From Fibrobacteria bacterium (lineage in GTDB: Bacteria > Fibrobacterota > Fibrobacteria > UBA11236 > JADFYW01): 34,561 nucleotides of DNA. The position numbers were made by a program, and so were the translations under genes. The first letter of the stretch is position 1. Each line of letters begins with the position of its first letter. Location of the stretch: assembly GCA_015232855.1 (NCBI GenBank), contig JADFYW010000034.1:1-34561 (forward strand). The letters run 5' to 3'. This document shows positions 15,444 to 22,967 of the stretch, piece by piece. A model generated the notes under the pieces. That model had not been told where the DNA came from, made no database searches, and saw only the letters and a program-made list of their open reading frames with translations.

Positions 15444-17038
15444 TAAAAAAATGTCAGAAGGGCTCTGCTTTGGTTGGCGTTGTAGCATTTTCTCTTGTAA
15501 TGACAATTGCGAGTGCCTCTTTTATAATGCTTGCCAGTAGTGGTGTTAATGATGAAGTGGAAGCTCATTTAAATGAACTTGCCTTTCAGGCTGCTGAAAG
15601 TGGTTTGCTTCTTGGTACACGCTATTTAAGGAAAAAGGGAAACTGGCAACCATCAGGTACTACAACAATTAAATCAAACTGGAATTATAATGGGTTTAAT
15701 GTAAACATCACCACGATGGATTCGTTGAGTCATACATGGGTAGTCTCAGAAGCGAGCAATTCAAAACTTCCTTATAAAAAAAGGCTTAAGTGGATGCTTG
15801 AAAAAAAAGATCTTGGTGAAGGTACTTATATAAATAACTTATATGTTAGTTCCCGTTCAACAGTGGGTGGCGGGTACTTTGATAATGTGGTGATTGACGG
15901 ACCAATGCACTCAAACTCTCCTATTGTGGTATCTTCTGTGAGCAAGAATGTCCGTTTTATGAACGGCCAGGTTGAAGCCCATAATATGCTAGGTAATTAT
16001 CAATTTGATTGGGATGAGCCATCAAAGCAAATGACTTACGAAGAAGGAAAAAGTGAAGCGTGGGGTAATTATGGTGACGGTAGGATCAATAACTATGATT
16101 ATGGAATCTATGTACACAGCGAACAACAGGGAACGGATGAGGGTGCAGATATAGATGTTCATATGACAGATGTTTTTCTACATAGCCAGGATTCTTTGTA
16201 TGTAGATGATTATTATGCGCCTGATATTACATTAGATTCTTCTTATGCTGATTTGAACGATGTAAATGATGAGTCTATTGCCAGGAGACCAACTATAGAA
16301 TTTAAAAGTGATGGGTCGGCGCTTTATTACACCTGGGGTTATGATGGCTCCAACTGGTCGGTAAATAAGGACAGTCTTACGGCTGCTCAGATTAAGGGTA
16401 ATTTACTTCGTGTTCCTGCTTCTGATGTTAATGTTCTTGGTGTTGTAAATGGTGATATATCTGTCATGACTGATTCCGGTTATAGTATTCATGCGGTGGG
16501 TAATCTTAAATATAATGATTTTGATAAAAGCCAGTTTGGTAACTGGGATGCATCAACACCCGAAGATGGATGGAATAATTCTACTAACTATGGGATACCT
16601 ACTAATAGTGATGATATTGTTGGTTTGATTTCAGGTCATGATCTTTATTTCGGGACAGAATGGTTTGATCCAAGAGATAAGCTTCGAAAAGATGTGGTCG
16701 GTGATGCGGATGATGGCAAGCTTTATTTCATGGCTAATGCAGTTGCTGCCTATAGTGGCGGAACAAATATGTGGAAGATAAAAAACAAAAAAATAGACCC
16801 CAATGCATATAAGAATTATGATTTACGTTTTGTAGGCGGGCGTACAATGGATATGTGGTTTAACTATACATCTGGCGGTGGAAAAAATTTTGGTGCAATA
16901 CGGTTTTATTATGATACCCGACTTTCTGGTTTGGTAAATGCACCTAAAATGCCTGAAGTATACGCAGCTGATGTTACCCCAGATGACTTATTTAAATTCA
17001 ACCTTACAAATTGGACTGAAGAAAATATTGATATCTAA
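15425..17038 (+). CDS. Large PilX-like minor pilin (non-canonical prepilin)
   Basis: 537 residues, much longer than ordinary PilX (about 170-200). The N-terminus has a possible prepilin site KG|SALVGVVAFSLVM after Gly13. Glu5 is replaced by Gly, a state also seen in GspK/PilX-type proteins that sit at the pilus tip. The PilX_N-type segment NELAFQAAESGLLLG is at residues 50-64. The remaining roughly 450 residues are a beta-rich domain with many Tyr, Asn and Asp, and a repeated theme of storing 'small hidden' loops (for example NVRFMNGQVEAHN, YVDDYYAPDITLD). I do not recognise a named domain with certainty. The GTG at 15425 overlaps the previous gene by 19 nt; an AGGAG lies at about 15409. Like large GspK-type proteins, it could cap the pilus tip. 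Confidence 0.78.
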   Translation: MQKLELIKKCQKGSALVGVVAFSLVMTIASASFIMLASSGVNDEVEAHLNELAFQAAESGLLLGTRYLRKKGNWQPSGTTTIKSNWNYNGFNVNITTMDSLSHTWVVSEASNSKLPYKKRLKWMLEKKDLGEGTYINNLYVSSRSTVGGGYFDNVVIDGPMHSNSPIVVSSVSKNVRFMNGQVEAHNMLGNYQFDWDEPSKQMTYEEGKSEAWGNYGDGRINNYDYGIYVHSEQQGTDEGADIDVHMTDVFLHSQDSLYVDDYYAPDITLDSSYADLNDVNDESIARRPTIEFKSDGSALYYTWGYDGSNWSVNKDSLTAAQIKGNLLRVPASDVNVLGVVNGDISVMTDSGYSIHAVGNLKYNDFDKSQFGNWDASTPEDGWNNSTNYGIPTNSDDIVGLISGHDLYFGTEWFDPRDKLRKDVVGDADDGKLYFMANAVAAYSGGTNMWKIKNKKIDPNAYKNYDLRFVGGRTMDMWFNYTSGGGKNFGAIRFYYDTRLSGLVNAPKMPEVYAADVTPDDLFKFNLTNWTEENIDI

Positions 17039-17053
17039 AAAAGAGAAAAATAC

Positions 17054-18805
17054 ATGACTGATGAAAAACCAGATAATAATTCAGAAGAAAAGCCTCTGGA
17101 GCAGCCGTTGAAAGATTCAATGAAAACCTCGGATGAGCATCCTTTAAAGGACGATTCTGCCTCTGAATCTCCTGTGGTTGATGACTTGTCGGAGTCTGTT
17201 CCTGAACAATCCGAACAAATAAAATCGATTACTGAGCCTGAGGTGACCAAGTCCATAAAACTCTCCGGAGGGAAGAAAGTGAGTGCTGTCGGGATTGAAT
17301 ATGAGTTTAATGCTATTCGGGCGGTACGGATAACCGGGGATGATAAGGGAAACTTTGCTTTGGAGGCAGCTGAAGAAATCCTTGGAAATTTTGCCAAAGA
17401 TGAACAGCTTGTTGAGGGTCTGACTAAAATTAGAGCGAAATTGCATATTGGTTCCAAAGATCAATTAGTTACTAATCTTACGGGTAAACAGGTATACGCT
17501 GCTCAGGTACCTTTTAAGTTGATGGCTCCTGATCAAATGACTGGGGCTTTGAAAATTCAACTTCGGAAGACGGTTCCTTTTGAAATTGCCGGATCAATTC
17601 TCCAGCATCAGGTAGTTAAAAAAGCACCTGATAAGACCAGTCCTTCACAAGTGCTGGTTAGTCTTACATCAAATGTTACATTAAGTAGACATTTAAGAGA
17701 TTTAAAAAAAGCCGGACTAAAGCCTGATGTCACTGATATCCATCCTTTGGCGGTGGGTAACGCCTTGATGATGGGGACTGAAAAACAGGATGCAAAAACA
17801 CCACCGAGTATAGCATTGCATATAGGGTCTTCTATTTGTTCTATTGTAATTGATGGGCCGGATAATACATACTTTCATCGAAATATTTATTTTGGCTCCG
17901 AAGAAGTGTTTGGAGCAAAAAAAGACAAGGTAGCTCCAAGGGAACGGGAACGAAAACTAAATGCGCTTGGTGAAGAAATTGCACGATCACTTTCTTATTA
18001 TGAAAAGAATCATGAAGCAAGCGAATTTGGTAGCATTTATGTTTTCGGCGAGTTTTCTGACGAAGCGCATTTGTATGAGATTGTCACCAAACATACGGGG
18101 CTCAACGCACAGCTACTCAGACTTACCTCCAAATCACAGGGAGGGATTAATGTTGCTGCCGGTAAATTTGAATTAGCAACGGCTCTGGCACTGAGAGCCG
18201 TCAAAACGGGAGAAACAAATTCTCATACGTATATAACAAACATGGTACGGGAGCTGCGCCTTGCCGAAAACAAGATAGAGCGGAAGCGTCTCATTACCTT
18301 TGCGGTTGGTTGTCTCAGTTTTGGTATACTTTCTTTGGCTATAATATTTACAACATTTAGGGTGCTTACCATGCAGGGTATTCTTGAGGCTGAAAACAGA
18401 AAGTTGCGGCGCCTTGAAAATGAATATCGTAAATATGCAGCTACTCGTGTAGTGGTTGATAAATCCGATATTGAGCTTTTAGATAAACTCCAGGCAACAC
18501 GTATTTTCTGGACGAAAAAGCTTGCTGCTATGGCCCTGCACCTTCCTGAAAACTACTGGATAACTGAGTTTGAATACAAAAAGAACGAGTTGGAGGTAAA
18601 AGGTTATGGGTATATATCTCCTGATCAGAAACAACTTATTACCCTGGATGAATATCTTAATTCTTTGAGGAAAGATACAACCTTTAATGATGACTTTGCC
18701 AACACTTATCTTGATGAAACGAAGAGAAATGATGAAGGATACCGGCTGCGGGTTGGTTTTGAATACTCTTCCGTAAACAAAAAGGTAAATAAGAAGGGTA
18801 GATGA
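17054..18805 (+). CDS. PilM-PilN fusion protein (GspL-like architecture)
   Basis: 583 residues joining two normally separate pilus proteins. Residues 1-70 are an acidic, Glu/Asp/Ser/Pro-rich disordered tail. Residues about 75-395 are the actin-like PilM domain (VSAVGIEYEFNAIRAVRI, then IALHIGSSICSIVIDG, then IYVFGEFSD). A linker with NMVRELRLAENKIERKR, like the PilN N-terminal peptide that binds PilM, leads to one transmembrane helix at about 413-437. A short coiled-coil (440-462) and the periplasmic PilN ferredoxin-like domain (LPENYWITEFEYKKNELEVKG) follow. PilM/PilN connect the cytoplasmic motor to PilO and PilP. The start is ATG 17054, 15 nt after the previous stop. The stop overlaps the next start (ATGA). 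No frameshift is evident inside; the reading frame is continuous. Confidence 0.88.
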   Translation: MTDEKPDNNSEEKPLEQPLKDSMKTSDEHPLKDDSASESPVVDDLSESVPEQSEQIKSITEPEVTKSIKLSGGKKVSAVGIEYEFNAIRAVRITGDDKGNFALEAAEEILGNFAKDEQLVEGLTKIRAKLHIGSKDQLVTNLTGKQVYAAQVPFKLMAPDQMTGALKIQLRKTVPFEIAGSILQHQVVKKAPDKTSPSQVLVSLTSNVTLSRHLRDLKKAGLKPDVTDIHPLAVGNALMMGTEKQDAKTPPSIALHIGSSICSIVIDGPDNTYFHRNIYFGSEEVFGAKKDKVAPRERERKLNALGEEIARSLSYYEKNHEASEFGSIYVFGEFSDEAHLYEIVTKHTGLNAQLLRLTSKSQGGINVAAGKFELATALALRAVKTGETNSHTYITNMVRELRLAENKIERKRLITFAVGCLSFGILSLAIIFTTFRVLTMQGILEAENRKLRRLENEYRKYAATRVVVDKSDIELLDKLQATRIFWTKKLAAMALHLPENYWITEFEYKKNELEVKGYGYISPDQKQLITLDEYLNSLRKDTTFNDDFANTYLDETKRNDEGYRLRVGFEYSSVNKKVNKKGR

Positions 18806-19380
18806 AAATGAAAAAAGATTATGTATTGTTATTTATTGTTATTATCCTGACCATTGGGTCTGTTGTTGGAGATAGGATCTATGTGGCTAATTTTCAAAAA
18901 GAGTTTAAAAAAATTGAGCAAAAACGAATAGAAACATCCAATAAACTTAACACTGCGAAAATTGTTTATGAAGATCTTACACATGTGCGTGATCTGGTGT
19001 TTAAAAATATGGATATACCAGGAAAAAAAGATACGGCATCCCACGAGACTGTCTTTTTTGATTTTGTTACAGAATGTGTAAATGATCTGAAAATGGAATT
19101 ACTCTCCGTTTCTCCGGAACGACCTAAAAAAAATGGACGGGTGACAACGTATGGGTATAAAATTGTGGTTCAAGGTGATTTTTTTAGCTTCGGTGAGCTT
19201 TGTTCAAAGTTTGAAAACAGCAGACGTATTATATCTTTAGAACATTATAGTGTTGACCTTATCCTGGATAATAAAAAGAATAAGACGAATCTGGTAAAGA
19301 CTACTTCCGGGCACAAAGGAATACAGGTCACAATGTATGTTAATACTTACAGGGTAGAAAAGAGGGCCCATCAAATATGA
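18802..19380 (+). CDS. pilO: PilO, type IV pilus alignment-complex protein
   Basis: 192 residues: a short cytoplasmic start, one transmembrane helix (about 7-23), a Lys/Glu-rich coiled-coil (about 32-70) and a periplasmic ferredoxin-like domain. The latter has FFDFVTECVNDLKMELLSVSP and YGYKIVVQGDFFSFGELCSKFENSRRI, which match the PilO pattern of beta-alpha-beta with a conserved G-x-F. It pairs with the PilN part of the upstream fusion and contacts the PilP-like protein. ATG 18802 overlaps the pilM-N stop (ATGA); a second in-frame ATG lies at 18808. The family is sequence-poor, so the name leans on topology and gene order. Confidence 0.85.
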   Translation: MKMKKDYVLLFIVIILTIGSVVGDRIYVANFQKEFKKIEQKRIETSNKLNTAKIVYEDLTHVRDLVFKNMDIPGKKDTASHETVFFDFVTECVNDLKMELLSVSPERPKKNGRVTTYGYKIVVQGDFFSFGELCSKFENSRRIISLEHYSVDLILDNKKNKTNLVKTTSGHKGIQVTMYVNTYRVEKRAHQI

Positions 19381-19961
19381 AAAAAACGTCAGCAATTTTA
19401 ATTTCAACATTTGTTCTTGCTGTTCTTTTAGCAGGGGGCATGTCTTGGCGGATATGGTCCCAACATCGCTCTTTTGAACATATGGTAAAAGAATCTCTTA
19501 AAACAAGTGAGGGCTATGATCAAAAGTTTCTCGATCTGGTAAATCGTTTAGAGGATTTATTGGCAACACGGGCCAGTTTCGGTTATACGGGAGAGAAAGA
19601 CCCAATGACCGGTAAACGCCGGGTGGTGGTCAAGTCCATACCCAGGAAGAAGGGTAAAAAACGAGCCACGGCGAAGAAAGAAATAAAAGAAGTAATAGAT
19701 CCTGTTAAACTTACTGCCATCATTCAGGACGATAACGGACAATACACCGCAATTGTTATGGATGAAGATAGATCTCTTTCGGTGAATATTGGGGAAGTTG
19801 TGCGGGGGAGAAAAATAATTGAGATAACCGCTGAAGCCGTGATTATGGCTGGTGATTCCTTATTTTATAAGTATGATATTTCAGGTAAACGGTTAACCAA
19901 ACCCAAAAGTGGCGGTGCGATAACTATGCCTGCCAAAAAAGAAAAAGGCAAAAAGAATTAA
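19377..19961 (+). CDS. PilP/GspC-like alignment-complex protein with a transmembrane anchor
   Basis: 194 residues. The N-terminal hydrophobic segment (about 5-24) has no lipobox cysteine, so this is anchored as a transmembrane protein rather than as the lipoprotein usual for PilP. A Lys/Arg-rich linker (about 88-106) precedes the HR domain: DPVKLTAIIQDDNGQYTAIV, then NIGEVVRGRKIIEITAEAVIM, the beta-sandwich shared by PilP and GspC that binds the secretin's N-domains. The C-terminus is again Lys-rich. ATG overlaps the pilO stop (ATGA). Position between pilO and pilQ supports the PilP role. The anchor type is like GspC of type II secretion, but no PDZ domain is present. Confidence 0.82.
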   Translation: MKKTSAILISTFVLAVLLAGGMSWRIWSQHRSFEHMVKESLKTSEGYDQKFLDLVNRLEDLLATRASFGYTGEKDPMTGKRRVVVKSIPRKKGKKRATAKKEIKEVIDPVKLTAIIQDDNGQYTAIVMDEDRSLSVNIGEVVRGRKIIEITAEAVIMAGDSLFYKYDISGKRLTKPKSGGAITMPAKKEKGKKN

Positions 19962-20039
19962 GCTGAATACAAAAAAAGAAAGATTTATAAACAACAAAAC
20001 ACACGACCCCTCATAAGAGGATGAAACGGAGGCAATTCT

Positions 20040-21368
20040 GTGATAAAGAATAAAATAACACTACTGGTAATAAGCTGTATACTCCTTTGCATGGGTATGG
20101 GCTTTGAAGTAATGGCTGCAGAGAAGAAAGAATCACCCATTGTAACCATGGATCCAAACCCGCTCCTGAGAAAAACGATTTCGTTAAAAGCACAAGGGGC
20201 AAATCTTTCTGAGGTACTTAAAGTGCTTGCAGAACGTTCAGGGATGAACTTTGTTTCGGGTGCGGGTGTTGATACTTCAAAAATCACCATCATTCTCAAA
20301 AATACACCGGTTGCAGAAGCTATTGACCTTGTTGTACGTGCAGCAGGCCTGTCTTATGAAATAATTGGAAATTCCGTACTCATAGGAAAATCTGATAATT
20401 TAAAAGATGAAGTGGGGCAATCGGGTTATGTGATTGCACTCAATTATGCAAATGCTGAAGAGGTGGCCCTTTTACTTGGTGATGTAAGTAAAAAGGTCAA
20501 AGTGGATAAAGGAGGAAACCGCCTGATTGTGTATGCCAGTCCCAGAGTCATCAATGAGATTGAAAGGATTGTAAAGTCAATCGATCATCCCCATACCCTT
20601 ATTATGCTTGAAACAAGATTGATTGAAGTGGCTGTGGATGATGAAAATAATTACGGTGTTGATTGGGGACAACTTTCTCCAATTGAAAATAAAATTTCTT
20701 ACCCAACGTCTCAGGTGAGTAAAGGATTTAGTGCCGGTAAATGGATCAAGGGTCAGCTTGATTTTGATGTAGCTCTTGATATGCTTATCGCAAATGGAAA
20801 TGCCCGGCTCCTGATGAATTCGAAACTTACAACGACAAATAACCGGGAAGCCAGCCTGCATATTGGTGAAAAAATTCCCTTTGTTGTGCAACAGTATAAT
20901 CAACAGGCAACCACAACCGGTGGACCCAATCAGGAAGTAGAGCATGAAGAAGTGGGTGTAAAATTAACCATGCTGCCTCATGTGAATGAAGATGATGAAA
21001 TTACGATTACCCTTGAGCCTGAGGTGAGTTCCATCGCCGGTTTTAAAGGGCCTGCCGCTGATTTGCCTCTTGTTAAAATCAGAAAAACAAAAACAACGGT
21101 GCGGGTTAAAGACGGCCAGGCTGTTTTTCTCGCTGGTCTGCTTTCTGAAGAAGAAACAGAGAATATCCGCAGAGTACCTATTCTTGGACAAATTCCTTTA
21201 TTGGGTGTACTGTTCAGTCATAGCAGTACTCTTGTGAAAAGGACAAATCTGATAGTTGAAATCAAACCAAGGATAATTCATAATCCGGCAGATCTTTACA
21301 TTAGTCCTGATGATCTCGATGGGAGCATGAAGCAGGAAGAAAAGAAACAGGAAATGCAGAAGAAATAG
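20040..21368 (+). CDS. pilQ: PilQ-like outer-membrane secretin (short form)
   Basis: 442 residues, clearly shorter than usual PilQ (about 600-750). A signal peptide is cleaved near VMA|AEK. Residues about 45-110 are the STN/N0-type domain (LKAQGANLSEVLKVLAERSGMNFV), about 125-195 a secretin N1 domain (VIALNYANAEEVALLLGDV), and about 200-410 the secretin channel domain. The last has LETRLIEVAVDDE, the gate region EVEHEEVGVKLTMLPHV and the C-terminal RVPILGQIPLLGVLF motif. No AMIN domains precede STN. The last 25 residues are Lys/Glu/Gln-rich. GTG start at 20040 with a strong GGAGG at 20028-20032, 7 nt upstream. It forms the outer-membrane pore for the pilus. It is probably the last gene of the block, as a hairpin and a 352-nt spacer follow. 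Confidence 0.93.
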   Translation: MIKNKITLLVISCILLCMGMGFEVMAAEKKESPIVTMDPNPLLRKTISLKAQGANLSEVLKVLAERSGMNFVSGAGVDTSKITIILKNTPVAEAIDLVVRAAGLSYEIIGNSVLIGKSDNLKDEVGQSGYVIALNYANAEEVALLLGDVSKKVKVDKGGNRLIVYASPRVINEIERIVKSIDHPHTLIMLETRLIEVAVDDENNYGVDWGQLSPIENKISYPTSQVSKGFSAGKWIKGQLDFDVALDMLIANGNARLLMNSKLTTTNNREASLHIGEKIPFVVQQYNQQATTTGGPNQEVEHEEVGVKLTMLPHVNEDDEITITLEPEVSSIAGFKGPAADLPLVKIRKTKTTVRVKDGQAVFLAGLLSEEETENIRRVPILGQIPLLGVLFSHSSTLVKRTNLIVEIKPRIIHNPADLYISPDDLDGSMKQEEKKQEMQKK

Positions 21369-21720
21369 TATTTCTCCCACAAGGGAAATCCTAATTTCTA
21401 AATAAATAGTGACGGTGTTAAATAAAATTAAAAGTGGCATACATCAGTCATTCTGATTATGTTACATGTGCATTAACTTAAAGGTAGTATGTGATAAACA
21501 CTCCCAGAACCAGTCATTCCGGCTTGTCCGGAATCATGAACACAGGTGAAACACTTTTCCCTGGTTATACATTTAAAAGTTTTTGCTGTTATTTTCAGGA
21601 TTCCAGACAAGCTGGAATGACTGGTTGTTGGCACATTTTACATTAAAAAGAGCGAAGCCACTTTGGTTTTAGGATTTAGATATTAGGATTTCCGCAAGCA
21701 GCGGGTTAGGATAGAATTTT
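21369..21720. other. Spacer between pilQ and pilT
   Basis: 352 nt without a gene. At its start a weak hairpin (ATTTCTCCC at 21370-21378 with GGGAAAT at 21383-21389) lacks a U-run and could be a poor terminator of the pilQ block. The middle is taken by a paired-arm inverted repeat. The end has three copies of TTAGGAT (21669-21675, 21683-21689, 21706-21712); the last is the likely ribosome binding site of pilT. I see no convincing promoter, so pilT may rely on read-through. Confidence 0.5.
21508..21626. repeat. Paired-arm inverted repeat (CATTCCGGCTTGTCCGGAAT type)
   Basis: Two 28-nt arms, 21508-21535 and 21599-21626, match in inverted orientation at 26 of 28 positions and flank a 63-nt centre. 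The left arm also contains its own perfect dyad, ATTCCGG-cttgt-CCGGAAT. Sequences of this type (CATTCCGGCTTGTCCGGAATC) are, from memory, frequent intergenic repeats in many bacterial genomes. It lies between pilQ and pilT. Confidence 0.8.
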
Positions 21721-22782
21721 ATGGCAGAAGAATACACAATTATAGAACTCTTTACCGACATGCTTGAGCGGGGAGCAACGGATCTCCTGCTTAGTGTGGG
21801 TAAACCTCCTCAGGTGCGGCTTGATAAGGAACTGGTATCCCTTGATTTTGATCCGCTCTCTGATTCAAAAACCCGGGAACTCTGCTATGAGATTATGAAC
21901 GAAAAACAGCAGAAAAAACTGGAAGATGAATGGGAGGTCGATTTCAGTTTCGGGCTTAAAAAGTTGGCCCGTTTTCGTGCCAATGTATTTATGCAGCGAG
22001 GAGCGGTTTCCGGCTCTTTCCGCCGTATTCCTGTTGATATTCTCTCTTTTGAGGAGTTGGGACTTCCACCTATCGCGGAAGAGCTTTCTGAGCGGCCAAA
22101 CGGCCTGGTACTGGTAACCGGGCCAACCGGCTGCGGAAAGTCCACTACTTTGGCCGCCATGATTGATAAAATCAATTCAACAAAACGGCTGCATATCATC
22201 ACCATGGAAGACCCTGTCGAATATCTTCATGCTCATAAAATGGCAACGGTGGACCAGCGGGAGATTGAAACCGATACTAAAAGTTTTGCTAATGCACTTA
22301 AGTCTGTCCTTCGTCAGGACCCTGATGTGGTACTCCTGGGTGAGATGCGGGATCCGGAGTCAATCCAGGCGGCGCTCACTATTGCAGAAACCGGTCACCT
22401 CTGTTTTGCAACTCTGCATACCAACTCCTGTGCCCAGACGCTTACCCGTATCATCGATGTGTTCCCCGGAAACAAACAGGACCAGATTCGCACTCAGCTT
22501 GCCATGACCTTAAATGGTGTTTTAACCCAGGTACTGATGCCTAAAATTGGCGGCGGCCTCCAGCTCGGGTTGGAGGTTATGGTGGGTACCACAGCTATTA
22601 AATCAATTATCCGTGAAGGAAAGCTGCATAATATCGACAACCAGATACAACTGGGTTCCACCCATGGCATGCAGACCATGAACCAGAGTCTTTCGAATCT
22701 GGTGAAGTCAGGCCTCGTGACCGAAGAAGATGCCTTGTCGGTAAGTCAGGATAAAGAAGACTTCCGCAAGTGCATGATGTAA
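21721..22782 (+). CDS. pilT: PilT, twitching-motility retraction ATPase
   Basis: A 353-residue hexameric secretion-type ATPase that drives pilus retraction. The Walker A motif is GPTGCGKST (residues 134-142, K140), the Walker B acid is in VVLLGEMRD (E208), and the His/Asp boxes are around TMEDPVEYLH and TLHTN. The PilT retraction signature AIRNLIRE appears as AIKSIIRE at residues 292-299. This places the protein with PilT rather than PilB, which is longer and has a Cys4 zinc site. Start ATG 21721 with a TTAGGAT site about 10 nt before. Length agrees with PilT (about 345-360). A 185-nt spacer with a G-rich hairpin separates it from pilB. Confidence 0.93.
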   Translation: MAEEYTIIELFTDMLERGATDLLLSVGKPPQVRLDKELVSLDFDPLSDSKTRELCYEIMNEKQQKKLEDEWEVDFSFGLKKLARFRANVFMQRGAVSGSFRRIPVDILSFEELGLPPIAEELSERPNGLVLVTGPTGCGKSTTLAAMIDKINSTKRLHIITMEDPVEYLHAHKMATVDQREIETDTKSFANALKSVLRQDPDVVLLGEMRDPESIQAALTIAETGHLCFATLHTNSCAQTLTRIIDVFPGNKQDQIRTQLAMTLNGVLTQVLMPKIGGGLQLGLEVMVGTTAIKSIIREGKLHNIDNQIQLGSTHGMQTMNQSLSNLVKSGLVTEEDALSVSQDKEDFRKCMM

Positions 22783-22831
22783 CCTCTTGCAGCCAGGGAA
22801 CTGATCTTGGGGGCTTCCCCACATCCCCTGA

Positions 22832-22873
22832 CCCCTTCCCCCGCTTGTGTATTGAATCGGGGGGGATGGGGGG
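22832..22873 (+). terminator. GC-rich hairpin between pilT and pilB
   Basis: CCCCTTCCCCCG at 22832-22843 pairs with CGGGGGGGATGGGG at 22858-22871. This gives 6 perfect GC pairs, two G-T wobbles, a 2-nt bulge and 4 more pairs, with a 14-nt loop. No U-run follows, so termination would be Rho-independent only in part. The plus strand has G7 and G6 runs. Confidence 0.45.
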
Positions 22874-22907
22874 ACCATAACAGTACAGTATAGGCTTACA
22901 TAAGGAG

Positions 22908-22936
22908 TTGAAATTACTTACTTTTTGCTATATACT
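22908..22936 (+). promoter_or_regulatory. Strong sigma70-type promoter for pilB
   Basis: TTGAAA at 22908-22913 and TATACT at 22931-22936 are separated by exactly 17 nt. The predicted start is near 22943, giving a 25-nt leader with a GGAG binding site at 22954-22957 before ATG 22968. It is the best promoter match in the window and implies that pilB can be transcribed apart from the upstream pil genes. Confidence 0.65.
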
Positions 22937-22967
22937 TTACTAATAGAAGTATCGGAGAACTAACTGC

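Noticed and set aside
21621-21650. Sigma54 promoter (TTGGCAC) ahead of pilT
   Set aside because: The -24-like GG is present, but the -12 GC at the required spacing is not. The match also overlaps the inverted-repeat arm.
22859-22873. G-quadruplex from the G7-AT-G6 tract
   Set aside because: Only two long G-runs are present. A four-tract quadruplex would need splitting of the runs with no loops, and pairing with the C-rich strand upstream explains the sequence better.
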